From positions 2,981,001-3,045,000 of the forward strand of contig NZ_CP121650.1 in the NCBI RefSeq assembly GCF_029714405.1: a stretch of DNA of 64,000 nt. The letters are read 5' to 3'. Position 1 is the stretch's first letter. Each line of letters starts with the position of its first letter. The notes beneath the pieces are model-generated. The model was not told the origin of the DNA and searched no databases. It saw only the letters and a program-made list of their open reading frames with translations. A program made the position numbers and the translations under genes. The DNA is from Bradyrhizobium sp. CB82 (GTDB taxonomy: Bacteria; Pseudomonadota; Alphaproteobacteria; Rhizobiales; Xanthobacteraceae). Below, piece by piece: positions 1 through 9,102 of this stretch.

Positions 1-1253
1 TGAGGGCCGCCATCGCGGACGGCCGCAAATGGCTCGAGCCGGTCGAGATCAAGCGGCTGCTCGAGGCCTACGACATCACCATGGTGCCAACCTATGCGGC
101 TGCCGACGTCGATCAGGCGGTCGCCTATGCCAGGGAGATGTTCGCGCAAGGCGCCACCGTCGTGCTCAAGATCCTGTCGCGCGACATCGTGCACAAGTCC
201 GACGTTGGCGGCGTCGTCCTCAACCTGACCACGCCCGACGCCGTGCGCGCGGCCGCCGCGGACATTCTGGCCCGGGCGAGGAAGCTGCGACCCGAGGCGC
301 GCATTTCCGGCGTCATCGTGCAGGCCATGGTCGTGAAGGCGAAGGCGCGCGAGATCATCCTGGGCCTTGCCGACGATCCGACCTTCGGTACGGTCGTCGT
401 CTTCGGGCGGGGCGGCACCGCGGTCGAGATCATTAATGACAAGGCTCTGGCGCTGCCTCCGCTCGACCTGCAACTCGCGCGTGACCTGATCGAACTCACC
501 CGCGTCTCGCGCCTGCTGCGCGCCTATCGGGACGTGCCGGCGGTCAAGCAGGATGCGGTCGCCATGGTGCTGGTCAAGCTTGCACAGATGTCCGCTGACA
601 TTCCCGAGATCCGCGAATTGGACATCAATCCGCTGCTTGCCGATGAGACCGGCGTGACGGCGGTCGATGCGCGCGTCGCCGTCGGGCCGCCGCAGCGAAG
701 ATTTGCAGGCACGGGGCCCGGCAATTTCGCTGTCCGCGCCTATCCGTCGCAGTGGGAGCGTCACCTCGAGCTCAAGGACGGCTGGCGCATCTTCGTGCGG
801 CCGATGCGTCCCGAGGACGAGCCGACCATTCACGAGTTCCTGAGACACGTGACGCCGCACGACCTCCGCCTGCGCTTCTTCGCGCCGATGAAGGAGTTCA
901 CGCATCAGTTCATCGCTCGCCTGACCCAGCTCGACTACGCGCGCGCGATGGCCTTCATCGCTTTCGACGAGGCGACCGGCGAGATGGTCGGCGTGGTCCG
1001 AATCCATTCGGACTCGATCTACGAGACCGGCGAGTACGCTATCCTGTTGCGATCCGACCTGAAGGGCAGGGGACTTGGATGGGTCCTGATGCAGCTGATC
1101 ATCGAATATGCGAGGTCGGAAGGACTGAAGGTCATATCGGGCGATGTGCTGCAGGAGAACATCGTCATGCTCGACATGTGCCGCCAGCTCGGCTTCGAGG
1201 TGAAGCCGGACCCGGTCGAGCCTGATATTTGCGACGTACGGCTGAAACTTTGA
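1..1253 (+). CDS. Acyl-CoA synthetase (ADP-forming)-type protein with C-terminal GNAT acetyltransferase domain, 5' truncated
   Basis: The gene is open from the first base in frame 3 (AGG GCC GCC ATC), so its N-terminus lies left of the window. Residues up to about 240 of the visible part match the ATP-grasp and CoA-ligase C-terminal region of ADP-forming acyl-CoA synthetases (HKSDVGGVVLNL, then DINPLL). The last 160 residues are a GNAT fold with an acetyl-CoA loop (LKGRGLGWVLMQ). This order matches the Pat family of protein lysine acetyltransferases, which modify metabolic enzymes such as acetyl-CoA synthetase. Family assignment is confident; the substrate is inferred from the family. Confidence 0.85.
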   Translation, partial: RAAIADGRKWLEPVEIKRLLEAYDITMVPTYAAADVDQAVAYAREMFAQGATVVLKILSRDIVHKSDVGGVVLNLTTPDAVRAAAADILARARKLRPEARISGVIVQAMVVKAKAREIILGLADDPTFGTVVVFGRGGTAVEIINDKALALPPLDLQLARDLIELTRVSRLLRAYRDVPAVKQDAVAMVLVKLAQMSADIPEIRELDINPLLADETGVTAVDARVAVGPPQRRFAGTGPGNFAVRAYPSQWERHLELKDGWRIFVRPMRPEDEPTIHEFLRHVTPHDLRLRFFAPMKEFTHQFIARLTQLDYARAMAFIAFDEATGEMVGVVRIHSDSIYETGEYAILLRSDLKGRGLGWVLMQLIIEYARSEGLKVISGDVLQENIVMLDMCRQLGFEVKPDPVEPDICDVRLKL

Positions 1254-1375
1254 CCGGCAAGCGCACACCGTCGTTGCGCGCGGGTCGGGTTTGAGCCAGG
1301 TCAAGCCGAGGGTTACGCGAGCGCCTAGAACCTTCCTCATGATTTGGGACCGGTTGTCCCGATGAGGATACGGCT

Positions 1376-2512
1376 TTGAACTCTGACCCCCTGTTGGCGG
1401 CGACGCCGTCCGGTGATGTGCTCGAATTGCGCCCAGCGGGGCCGTGGACCGCTGCCAACGTGGCGAAACTCGAAGCGCTATCACAGTCGGTCAAGATAGA
1501 TATTGACCGGTCAAAGATCGTTCGACTGGACATGGCAGGCGTGAGCGAGCTCGACACGCTCGGCGCATGGTTGCTGGAGAAACTGTCCCGTCGGATGTCG
1601 CCAAGCGACCGGCCGGCTCAGTTCGTCGGCCTCGCTGACAACCTTAGCGGCCTGATGGAGGAGGTTCACCAGGTCAACCGGCACAATCCTGCGCCAATGC
1701 CTGCACCCAACCCCGCTTTGCTTCGGTTGAGCGATCTCGGCAAGGCGACGGTCGGCGCGCGGGAAGACATCGCGATCTTCCTGCAGATGCTGGGTGCGCT
1801 GTTCGTGGCCTTGATCGGCGTCGTGCGCCGGCCGCGATCGTTGCGGCTGACCTCGCTTGTCTACCAGCTCTACCGCATCGGCTGGCAAGCCATCCCGATC
1901 ATCGTGCTCATCACCTTCCTGATCGGCGCGATCATCGCGCAGCAGGGCTTTTTTCATTTCCGCAGGTTCGGTGCCGAGTCATATACCGTCGACATGGTCG
2001 GCATTCTGGTGCTGCGCGAGCTCGGCGTCCTGATCGTCGCCATCATGGTCGCCGGACGATCGGGCAGCGCCTATACCGCCGAACTCGGCTCGATGAAGAT
2101 GCGAGAGGAGATCGATGCGCTATCGACCATGGGGCTCGATCCGGTCGACGTGCTGATCCTGCCGCGCGTGATGGCGCTCGTCATCGCGCTTCCGATCCTG
2201 GCCTTCATCGGATCGATCGCCGCCCTCTATGGCGGCGGCCTGGTCGCGCAGTTCTACGGCGACATGGGGCCGGCGATCTATCTCGCGCGGCTGCACGAGG
2301 CGATCTCGGTCATCCATTTCAAGGTCGGCATCCTCAAGGCGCCGTTCATGGCGCTGGTGATCGGCATCGTTGCCTGCAGCGAGGGATTACGCGTGAAGGG
2401 CAGCGCGGAGTCGCTGGGAAAGCAGACGACGACGTCGGTGGTGAAGTCGATCTTCCTCGTCATCGTGCTCGACGGCCTGTTTGCGATCTTCTTTGCCTCG
2501 ATCGGAATGTGA
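1376..2512 (+). CDS. mlaE: MlaE-type ABC transporter permease with N-terminal STAS domain
   Basis: A 378-residue inner-membrane permease of the phospholipid/retrograde lipid transport (Mla) family. Residues 1 to about 110 look like a STAS domain (LDMAGVSELDTLGAWLL); the rest is the MlaE permease with several hydrophobic segments and conserved stretches such as EIDALSTMGLDPVD. The start is a TTG; no ATG or GTG upstream fits better. It overlaps the next gene by four bases and forms an operon with the ATPase and MCE-domain genes. In the family this complex moves lipids between outer and inner membrane; the direction here is not shown by sequence. Confidence 0.9.
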   Translation: MNSDPLLAATPSGDVLELRPAGPWTAANVAKLEALSQSVKIDIDRSKIVRLDMAGVSELDTLGAWLLEKLSRRMSPSDRPAQFVGLADNLSGLMEEVHQVNRHNPAPMPAPNPALLRLSDLGKATVGAREDIAIFLQMLGALFVALIGVVRRPRSLRLTSLVYQLYRIGWQAIPIIVLITFLIGAIIAQQGFFHFRRFGAESYTVDMVGILVLRELGVLIVAIMVAGRSGSAYTAELGSMKMREEIDALSTMGLDPVDVLILPRVMALVIALPILAFIGSIAALYGGGLVAQFYGDMGPAIYLARLHEAISVIHFKVGILKAPFMALVIGIVACSEGLRVKGSAESLGKQTTTSVVKSIFLVIVLDGLFAIFFASIGM

Positions 2513-3294
2513 CGATGGTGGATAGGTCACAAGCGCTCGCGATCCGCGTCCGCGATCTCGTGGTCGGCTTCGGTCGCCAGATCGTGCTCGATCAACTGTC
2601 GCTCGATGTGCGCCGGGGTGAGATCCTCGGGCTGGTCGGCGCATCCGGTGGCGGCAAGTCGGTACTCATGCGCACCATCATCGGCCTGATCCCGCGCCGG
2701 AGCGGTGAGATCGACGTGATGGGATTGCCGATCGGCGCGACGCACGATCGCAGCACTCAGGTCGTCGCGACCAGATGGGGCATCTTGTTTCAGCAGGGTG
2801 CGCTCTTCTCATCGCTGACCGTGCGGCAGAACATCCAGTTTCCGCTTCGCGAAAATCTCGTGCTGTCGCAGGAATTGATGGACGAGATCGCGACCGCAAA
2901 GCTCGAGATGGTCGGGTTGCGGCCGCAGGACGGGGACAAATATCCGGCGGAACTATCCGGCGGCATGACGAAGCGCGTCGCGCTGGCGCGCGCGCTGGCA
3001 CTCGATCCACCGATCCTGTTCCTCGACGAGCCGACCTCTGGCCTCGACCCGATCGCGGCTGGCGACTTCGATGCGTTGATCAAGACCTTGCAGAAGACGC
3101 TGGGGCTCACCGTGTTCATGGTCACCCACGATCTCGCCAGTCTTACGACCGTCTGCGATCGCGTCGCGGCGCTCGCGGATGGAAAGATCGTGGCCATCGG
3201 GCCGATGCGCGAGCTGCTTCAATCCGAGCATCCCTGGGTGCGAGCCTATTTCCACGGCAAGCGGTCCCAGATGCTGCAACCCCAGATGAGATGA
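2509..3294 (+). CDS. mlaF: MlaF-type ABC transporter ATP-binding protein
   Basis: A 261-residue ABC ATPase. Walker A is GASGGGKS (residues 44-51), the signature is LSGGM near residue 149, Walker B is ILFLDEPT near 170, and the H-loop is THD near 205. The start is GTG within the stop of the permease gene; an ATG two codons later is also possible. It should energise the MlaE-type permease upstream and work with the MCE-domain protein downstream, three bases away. The LSGGM variant of the signature is typical of the Mla/Ttg2 branch. Confidence 0.92.
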   Translation: MTMVDRSQALAIRVRDLVVGFGRQIVLDQLSLDVRRGEILGLVGASGGGKSVLMRTIIGLIPRRSGEIDVMGLPIGATHDRSTQVVATRWGILFQQGALFSSLTVRQNIQFPLRENLVLSQELMDEIATAKLEMVGLRPQDGDKYPAELSGGMTKRVALARALALDPPILFLDEPTSGLDPIAAGDFDALIKTLQKTLGLTVFMVTHDLASLTTVCDRVAALADGKIVAIGPMRELLQSEHPWVRAYFHGKRSQMLQPQMR

Positions 3295-3297
3295 GAC

Positions 3298-4401
3298 ATG
3301 GAAACGCGCGCTCCCTACGTCCTGATCGGCGCCTTCGTGATGGCTGCGATTCTCGCGGTCTTCGGTTTCATCTATTGGTTGAACAACACCGGCGGCATCG
3401 GGCCGCGCACCAGCTACCACGTGCAGTTCCAGGGTCCAGTGCCGGGGCTTCTGGTCGGCGCCGGCGTGCTGTTCAACGGCATCCGCGTTGGTGAGGTCAC
3501 GGCGCTCGCACTGGCGCCGGACAATCCGCGCTTCGTCAACGCGACGATCTCGGTGGCATCGGCGACCCCGGTGCGTCCCGACACCAAGGTCGGGCTCGAT
3601 TTCCAGGGCCTGACTGGCGTGCCCGTGGTGGCGCTGGAAGGCGGCATGATCGTCGCAAAACCGGGCGAGACGCCGGTGCTCGTCGCCGATGCCGGGGCCG
3701 GACAGAGCATGACTCAGGCGGCCCGCGATGCGTTGCGGCGCGTCGACTCGGTGTTGGAGGAAAATTCCGGTCCGTTGAAGGACACGATCGCCAATTTCAA
3801 GACCTTCTCGGAGGGGCTTGCGCGCAACACCGGCAAGCTCGACGGCATCGTCGGTGGGCTGGAGAGGATGACGGGCGGCGGCACGCCGACGCAGAAGATC
3901 ACCTTCGATCTTCGCGCGCCGAAGAATCTCGGAGCCATCGGCAAGACCCTGTCGGAGCCGCTGGCGATCCCGGAACCGACCGCGGTCGCGATGTTGCAGA
4001 CACAGCGGATGCTGTTTTCACCGGTCAAGGACTATCCCGGCTTTGCCGAGTTCCTGTGGGCCGACAGCATTCCAAAGCTGCTGCAGGCGAGGCTGATCGA
4101 CAGTTTCGAGAACTATGACGTCGCGCACGCCCCGCTGCGCGCGAGCGATGTCGGGCAGGCGGACCATCAGCTCCTGATCGACGTCAGGCGCTTCCGGATC
4201 TCGACCGACGGCGATCCGGTCGCCGAGATCGGTCTCTCGGCGAGGATCGTCGACAAGAACGGCAAGGTGATCGCCTCACGCCTTCTCGAAGCGAGCGAGA
4301 AGCTCGACAAGATCGAGCCGGCGGCCGCGGTCGAGGCCTTCAACGCCGCCTTCGCGCGAATCGCCAAGGAGCTGATCGGCTGGACCGTGCAATCGGTCTA
4401 G
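3298..4401 (+). CDS. MlaD-like MCE-domain lipid transport protein with C-terminal auxiliary domain
   Basis: A 367-residue protein anchored by one N-terminal membrane segment (residues about 8-25, VLIGAFVMAAILAVFGFIYW). An MCE domain follows (about 40-120, with the GLLVGAGVLFNGIRVGEV start). The region from about 210 to the end resembles the ABC-transport auxiliary lipoprotein domain (YPGFAEFLWADSIPKLLQARL). So two Mla/Pqi components appear fused in one chain. It is the last gene of the mlaEFD-type operon. MCE proteins form periplasmic rings that pass lipids to the permease. Confidence 0.88.
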   Translation: METRAPYVLIGAFVMAAILAVFGFIYWLNNTGGIGPRTSYHVQFQGPVPGLLVGAGVLFNGIRVGEVTALALAPDNPRFVNATISVASATPVRPDTKVGLDFQGLTGVPVVALEGGMIVAKPGETPVLVADAGAGQSMTQAARDALRRVDSVLEENSGPLKDTIANFKTFSEGLARNTGKLDGIVGGLERMTGGGTPTQKITFDLRAPKNLGAIGKTLSEPLAIPEPTAVAMLQTQRMLFSPVKDYPGFAEFLWADSIPKLLQARLIDSFENYDVAHAPLRASDVGQADHQLLIDVRRFRISTDGDPVAEIGLSARIVDKNGKVIASRLLEASEKLDKIEPAAAVEAFNAAFARIAKELIGWTVQSV

Positions 4402-4616
4402 GGCCGCGTACTCATAGACGTCATGTCTGGACCGGCCGGCGTTGGCCGACGTATAGCGCGGTATGTCGTTAGTGGCTGGGCCTTGATTTGGTTGTGAGTT
4501 CCATGCTCGCACTTGATGCGATTCACGAAGGGGAGTGGTAGGTCACCGATTGGTAGGCGCAATTTTTTCGACGACACGTGCGTTTCATGTAGTTGTTTAT
4601 CGGGGATGCGCAGGAG

Positions 4617-5279
4617 ATGTACGTCCTTGCTCTGGTCACCCAAAAAGGCGGAAGCGGCAAGAGCACGCTGGCCGTCGGACTTGCAGTCGCGGCAATGGAG
4701 AACGGGGAGCGCGTCGCATTTGTCGAGGCTGATCCACAGGGCACGATATCAAAATGGAGGGAGCGGCGCGGCAATCCCTTTCCGCGGGTCGTTCGGGTCG
4801 CCGATCCTGCCGATATAGAAAGGGCGCTGGTCCGCCTCGAAGCTGAGGGGATCTGGCTTGCGATCATCGATACTGCCGCCACGAACAATGCGCTGGCCGC
4901 GCACGCCATCACGAAGGCCGATCTTTGCCTGATCCCGACGCGTCCGAGTCCCGCCGACATCGAAGCTGCAATACCGACGCTGGTTGCTATTCGTAGGTTC
5001 AATCGCCGATTTGCGTTCGTCCTCAATCAGACGCCGCCGCGGGGCTGCCGTTTGAGCGAAGCCGCAACTTCGCTCAATTCGCTCGGCGTGCTAGCGCTTC
5101 CTTACGTCGGACAGCGCAACGACCACCAGGACGCGCTGGGGACGGGATTGGGCGTGACCGAGTTTGCACAAGAGGGAAGAGCCTCGGAGGAAATTCGTGA
5201 GCTGTGGCGCTGGGTCTTGAAAAAGCTTGTCGAGGGGTCGTTAGATCATGAGCCACACGCAAAAAAGGCGGCGTGCTAG
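4617..5279 (+). CDS. parA: ParA family ATPase
   Basis: A 220-residue deviant-Walker ATPase. The P-loop is QKGGSGKST (residues about 8-16), and ADPQGT and LAIIDTA follow as switch motifs. No ParB or centromere-like repeat is visible nearby. The chosen start is ATG 4617 because MYVLALVTQKGG is the usual N-terminus of the family; a TTG at 4593 would add eight residues. It overlaps the next gene by 32 bases, so the two are probably translated together. Solitary ParA proteins like this often position cell structures rather than segregate DNA; that role is inference. Confidence 0.85.
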   Translation: MYVLALVTQKGGSGKSTLAVGLAVAAMENGERVAFVEADPQGTISKWRERRGNPFPRVVRVADPADIERALVRLEAEGIWLAIIDTAATNNALAAHAITKADLCLIPTRPSPADIEAAIPTLVAIRRFNRRFAFVLNQTPPRGCRLSEAATSLNSLGVLALPYVGQRNDHQDALGTGLGVTEFAQEGRASEEIRELWRWVLKKLVEGSLDHEPHAKKAAC

Positions 5280-6108
5280 CCAAACGCGCTGTGCGCGACG
5301 CTCGCTCGTGGAGCTTACCGCGGCGGCGAGCCGAGCCGTTGACGGTGGCCTGTTTGTGTTGTCCAGCGGGATTGCTGCTTCCAATCCGCGATCGGAGCAC
5401 ACAGGCGAGAAGACGTCTGATCAAACAACCCTTGCAAGGCAAGCGATGGCTCCGAGTCCCGTTGCGGTGCTTGAATCTCGGAACGCGGCGGCGCCGCGCA
5501 AGGAAGAACTCCTGGATTCCGACACTACCACCGAGATGGTGGTGAAGATTGCCGAGGACTATCAAAACCGAGCCTTTGAAAACATCAAAGCCAGCCTGAA
5601 TGCGGCGTCGGACCATGCACCGCAACCGCGATACATGCGGCGGCTCACTGACGAGGCGGTCAGATTGCTGGACGATCTTCGGAGCGGCAAGGTGGAGAAT
5701 CAGGCGAACTTCATCCTGAGCGAATGCTTCAGAGAAGCCGCCAGCGCGTTCTCTATGATCAATCAGCAGCTCAAGCGCGATGGCTATGCGGCGAGCATTG
5801 ATCCATCAATCTTCATCTGGCTTGCCAATATCACCGAACCAGAGACGCGCGACACCGGGAGCATGCGGCTTGAGATCGTACCCAACCACCGAGGTCGTCC
5901 GAGCACGTACGCGCGCCAGGTCGCTCAATTCATCTGGCACCTTGAGGGGCTGGGCTGCCGGCGACAGGCCGCATATCGGGGGGCGCTCACGAAGTTCACC
6001 GTAAGCGCGAGTTTCGCCGAGAAGGCCTATGCCTTTTGGGAGCCGATCTTCAAACGGGCGGGACCGCACGTGAAGATGCTGACCCCCATTTCAGATCCAG
6101 AAATGTAA
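5248..6108 (+). CDS. Hypothetical protein with phasin-like segment, downstream of ParA
   Basis: The open frame encodes 286 residues. The first 65 or so are rich in Arg, Ser and Ala and may be over-extended; ATG 5446 is an alternative start. Residues about 95-125 (AEDYQNRAFENIKASLNA) resemble the amphipathic helix of phasins, the proteins that coat polyhydroxyalkanoate granules. The C-terminal half (from LEIVPNHRGRPSTYARQV) matches no family I recognise. Overlap with parA suggests a shared function, perhaps granule or inclusion positioning, but that is inference. It is followed by a decayed gene fragment and a terminator. Confidence 0.6.
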   Translation: MSHTQKRRRASQTRCARRSLVELTAAASRAVDGGLFVLSSGIAASNPRSEHTGEKTSDQTTLARQAMAPSPVAVLESRNAAAPRKEELLDSDTTTEMVVKIAEDYQNRAFENIKASLNAASDHAPQPRYMRRLTDEAVRLLDDLRSGKVENQANFILSECFREAASAFSMINQQLKRDGYAASIDPSIFIWLANITEPETRDTGSMRLEIVPNHRGRPSTYARQVAQFIWHLEGLGCRRQAAYRGALTKFTVSASFAEKAYAFWEPIFKRAGPHVKMLTPISDPEM

Positions 6109-6206
6109 AGCTAAGCAGCGCGGGCATTTGGCATCCGATCTGACTGAGGCCGAAGCGCCGGCGAGGGCCGCCCGGCAACTTCGTCGGAGCTTTGGACGAA
6201 GAGGGC

Positions 6207-6250
6207 ATGAAAAGGCGCGAGTTCATCACGCACTCAGGAGGCGCGGCGTA
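6207..6250 (+). pseudogene. Fragment of an ABC transporter substrate-binding protein gene (Tat-type signal only)
   Basis: ATG 6207 opens with KRREFIT followed by GGAA, the stereotyped Tat-like signal start of substrate-binding proteins very common in Bradyrhizobium. The similarity ends after about 14 residues and the frame then runs into the terminator hairpin, so only the 5' end of a gene seems to remain. The match is short; it could be coincidence. Confidence 0.35.
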
Positions 6251-6264
6251 TGCACCTGCTCTTG

Positions 6265-6297
6265 AAGGACCCCGACGTGCATCGTCGGGGCCTTTTA
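6265..6297 (+). terminator. Rho-independent terminator
   Basis: GGACCCCGACG and CGTCGGGGCC pair around a five-base loop, with one bulged A, and are followed by TTTT. It lies after the parA pair and may end that transcript. Confidence 0.75.
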
Positions 6298-6410
6298 CTT
6301 GCCGCGTACTCATTGCCTGTCGGATATCGCCTCCTTGGACGCGAAGCTGAGATAGAATCTGGCGATCCGGCCGCATCCGAGCTTCACGATGTTTGCTTCT
6401 CACTCACCCG

Positions 6411-6914
6411 CTATTTCGCGGCCTGTTTGCTCGGGTCATCGGCCGGGTTGACGTAGGTGATAGCGAACGGCCCGGGTCCGGCGATCTGTACCACGGTCTC
6501 TTCCGTGGTCCAGGCATAGTGATTCATGCCTGCTGGCATCTCGCCAAAAGCCCCGGCCTTGAGGGACTGCCCCTTGTCCATGTCGAGCTTGTCGCCGAGA
6601 CCGACTCGGAAGACACCTGAGATCACCGTCACGAACTCGTCGGTGGGATGGTTATGGGCCGGGACTTTGTAGTTGGCCGGCATCTTGAGCCGGATCGTGA
6701 ACAGCCCCTCCTTGCTGGGATCACCGGCGACGACGGCGAGCTGCGCGCCGGGCGGGATGTTCGGTGGCGCGGGACCCCACGTGATGTCTTCCACGTTGAC
6801 CGGAGGCTTCATTTGCATCTCGGCGGCCTGCGGTGCCGCCTTCGGCAGGATTTGTGCTGCTGCTAGGACAGCAAGGCCAGAAGCAACAGCAAATGGTGCG
6901 ATTGATCGCTTCAT
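6411..6914 (-). CDS. Exported cupin-domain protein
   Basis: A 167-residue protein with a cleavable signal peptide (KRSIAPFAVASGLAVLAAAQ). A single cupin barrel carries the metal-binding pattern HNHPTDE and a later H in GMNHYAW. The start ATG 6914 is set by a strong GGAGAAAGGAA ribosome site immediately upstream; a longer reading without such a site exists. It stands alone on the minus strand. Cupins of this size bind a metal and act as small dioxygenases, isomerases or anti-sigma-type sensors; the substrate is unknown. Confidence 0.85.
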   Translation of the reverse strand: MKRSIAPFAVASGLAVLAAAQILPKAAPQAAEMQMKPPVNVEDITWGPAPPNIPPGAQLAVVAGDPSKEGLFTIRLKMPANYKVPAHNHPTDEFVTVISGVFRVGLGDKLDMDKGQSLKAGAFGEMPAGMNHYAWTTEETVVQIAGPGPFAITYVNPADDPSKQAAK

Positions 6915-7270
6915 TTCCTTTCTCCTTCTTCTCACTTCACTCGCCACAAGCTGGGGACATACCCTCCCTCGCAAGCCCTCAGATACGATGGCTTATTTCT
7001 GATCAACGGCCTCGACGCCGATGATCGGAAATCGGCATACTTGCCTTTCAGTCTAGCGGCCATCTTACTCTGCCGGTCCTTCACGGTCACGCTATAACCG
7101 TGGGGCCGCTGCAAGCTGGTAAAACCGATAGGCTCGCTGTGTCGAGAGATACGCCAGCGAAGCTGTTCTGGTCGCTGACCATGGGACCAGCGCGAGCCAT
7201 CACTTTCGAGCGCTTTATGGCCCCCGTCCATCGCCGGTTGCTGCCGGTGCTTCGCCCGAGCCAGCTTCGA
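6915..7270. other. Intergenic region, no supported gene
   Basis: It lies upstream of the cupin gene and downstream of the small minus-strand gene. I see no coding frame with family resemblance, no repeat and no clear hairpin beyond the cupin ribosome site. Confidence 0.5.
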
Positions 7271-7507
7271 TCACCTCAATCCTTCGATCAACGCCCGCCA
7301 GCCGAGCGCATCGTCACGCATCAGCAGTGAAACGCCGAGCATCGCCAAGTGATCTGGCAATTCGCAATCGTGACGGGCGTTCATATCGGTGACAAAGACG
7401 GCGGCCGCCTTCTTGAGATCGCCTCGGTCGAGATAATCAAAGGCTCGTCGCTTGCACCGCTCGACATATTTGTCGCGCGGCATATCGGTTATCAGGGAAC
7501 GTTCCAT
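7271..7507 (-). CDS. Small conserved-type hypothetical protein
   Basis: A 78-residue acidic/basic protein (start MERSLITDMPRDKY, then RRAFDYLDRGDLKKAA). It has no signal peptide or membrane segment and looks largely helical. I chose ATG 7507 because the residues upstream of it are Arg-rich and look non-coding. Proteins of this shape recur in Bradyrhizobium accessory regions with no known function. Confidence 0.6.
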   Translation of the reverse strand: MERSLITDMPRDKYVERCKRRAFDYLDRGDLKKAAAVFVTDMNARHDCELPDHLAMLGVSLLMRDDALGWRALIEGLR

Positions 7508-7810
7508 TTTTGCCAGCGATCCCTCAAATCTAATACAAAGAACGCTGACAGGATTGAGCGGTCGGCATCGGCCCGTCTGTTCGAAAGGCGACAAACTGAC
7601 GCCTTTTAGTTGCGGTGTGGGAATTGAGACACAGGCGCGCGACCGTCTTGAAAATCGCCCCGACTGTCGGCTGCGGGCTCGGCGGCGAATGAGATGGGCA
7701 TCGCCCAATGAAATGGCGATGCGTCGTCGAGGGTGAGTATCACTGCCCTATCCGAAGTGTTCGGCCCGGAGACGACGCGACGAGTTTACGGCTACACGCC
7801 CCGCGATCCG
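7508..7810. other. Intergenic region, no supported gene
   Basis: Between the small hypothetical gene and the cytochrome c gene. Open frames here are shadows rich in Arg and Ser. No terminator or operator is evident. Confidence 0.45.
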
Positions 7811-8128
7811 CTATTCCAAGGTCTTCAGATAGGACAGGAGATCGTGGATCTGGTCCGGATCGAGCTCGAAGGCGGGCATGTCGGCGTGGCCGGTGTAGAT
7901 GCCCTCGGCGAGCGCTTCTCCGAGCGTTTCGATCGGGTAGCGTTGATGCAATGTCCGGAAAGGCGGAGCGATCTTCAGCAGGCTTTCCGACCTGCGGTCG
8001 ATGGCATGGCAGCGCGCGCAATTGGCGCGCGCGTAGGTCTTGCCGCGTTGCTCGGCCTTGGAGGCGGCGAGTACCGGCGTGGCGAGGAGAAGCGCGATCA
8101 GGATCTGACGAAGCGTGAATTGCAGCAT
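7811..8128 (-). CDS. Periplasmic class I cytochrome c
   Basis: A 105-residue exported protein. A signal peptide (LRQILIALLLATPVLA) is followed by one haem-binding CARCH motif and a distal Met in HADMPAF that can be the sixth ligand. ATG 8128 gives a normal signal peptide; an upstream ATG would add an unlikely leader. The gene is divergent from the FnrN-type regulator, and a TTGAT-N4-GTCAA box lies between them, so low-oxygen control is likely. It probably carries electrons in the periplasm; the partner is unknown. Confidence 0.88.
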   Translation of the reverse strand: MLQFTLRQILIALLLATPVLAASKAEQRGKTYARANCARCHAIDRRSESLLKIAPPFRTLHQRYPIETLGEALAEGIYTGHADMPAFELDPDQIHDLLSYLKTLE

Positions 8129-8184
8129 GGAGGAGTGGTCTCGAACGGCCGGCACGGAGAATACGGAGGCGGCGTCCCGCAAAA

Positions 8185-8198
8185 TTGATCTGGGTCAA
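8185..8198. promoter_or_regulatory. FNR/FixK box in divergent promoter region
   Basis: TTGATCTGGGTCAA is a perfect dyad for FNR/FixK-type regulators. Its centre is about 63 bases from the cytochrome c start and about 93 bases from the FnrN-type regulator start, so it can serve either or both genes. Confidence 0.8.
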
Positions 8199-8284
8199 CT
8201 GCGTTTGGGACAAGGCAGTAAAATGCCGACGCGCGGCAGACTGAGGTCTATGGCGAAGCGGGCCGCGCTTGGCTGGAGCGATGG

Positions 8285-8998
8285 ATGAAGTCTTCCCTGG
8301 TTGCAATCGAACCGAATGTGCATTTCTGCAAGGAGTGTTCGATACGTGAGTTCAGCGTGTGCGCTTCGCTCGATGCGGCTGAGCTCAGGGAGTTCGAGCA
8401 TTTGGGACGCCGGGTGCATTTTACCGCCGGCGAGACGGTGTTTTCCGAAGAGGACATCACGACATCCTTCTACAATCTTCTGGAAGGTGTGATGAGGCTC
8501 TACAAGCTGTTGCCGGATGGGCGACGGCAGATCGTCGGTTTCGCGCTGCCGGGCGACTTCCTTGGAATGAATGTCTCCGGTCGCCACAATTTTTCCGCCG
8601 ATGCGATCGGCGTCGTGACGGTCTGCCAGTTCGCCAAGGCCGCATTCAGCCGCTTCATCGAGGAGAGGCCGCATCTCCTGCGCCGCATCAACGAACTCGC
8701 CGTGCGCGAATTGAGCCAGGCCCGCGACCACATGGTTCTGCTTGGACGCCGTTCGGCAGAGGAGAAGGTTGCAACCTTTCTCCTCGGCTGGCGCGAGCGC
8801 CTGATACCGCTCGACGGGCCGTCGAACACCGTGCCGCTGCCGATGAGCCGTCAGGATATCGCCGACTATCTCGGGCTGACCATCGAAACGGTCAGCCGCA
8901 CCTTCACCAGGCTCGAGCGCGTTGGTGTCATCGAGATCATCCATGGCGGTATCAGCCTGCTCGACCCGGCGCGCGCCGAGGCCCTGGCGGCGGCCTGA
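8285..8998 (+). CDS. FnrN-type oxygen-sensing transcriptional regulator (Crp/Fnr family)
   Basis: A 237-residue regulator with an N-terminal cluster motif CKECSIREFSVC and a further Cys in VTVCQF. Together these supply the four Cys ligands of an oxygen-labile 4Fe-4S cluster as in FNR. The cyclic-nucleotide-like fold spans about 25-140. The helix-turn-helix near residue 195 (SRQDIADYLGLTIETVSRTF) carries the E-SR contacts typical of recognition of TTGAT half-sites. Two such sites flank the gene, so autoregulation and control of the neighbours are likely. Confidence 0.9.
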   Translation: MKSSLVAIEPNVHFCKECSIREFSVCASLDAAELREFEHLGRRVHFTAGETVFSEEDITTSFYNLLEGVMRLYKLLPDGRRQIVGFALPGDFLGMNVSGRHNFSADAIGVVTVCQFAKAAFSRFIEERPHLLRRINELAVRELSQARDHMVLLGRRSAEEKVATFLLGWRERLIPLDGPSNTVPLPMSRQDIADYLGLTIETVSRTFTRLERVGVIEIIHGGISLLDPARAEALAAA

Positions 8999-9027
8999 GA
9001 GACTCCTTCCATGCCGATCGCTGATTT

Positions 9028-9041
9028 TTGATCGCGATCAA
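9028..9041. promoter_or_regulatory. FNR/FixK box upstream of small membrane protein
   Basis: TTGATCGCGATCAA is a perfect palindrome matching the FNR/FixK consensus. A class II promoter would place transcription start near 9076, which decides the start of the following gene in favour of ATG 9103. Confidence 0.75.
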
Positions 9042-9102
9042 CGACGACGATCGGCCGCCGCGCATAATGCCCAGGCTGATGAAAGCTGAGGGGTGGGGCA
9101 GC

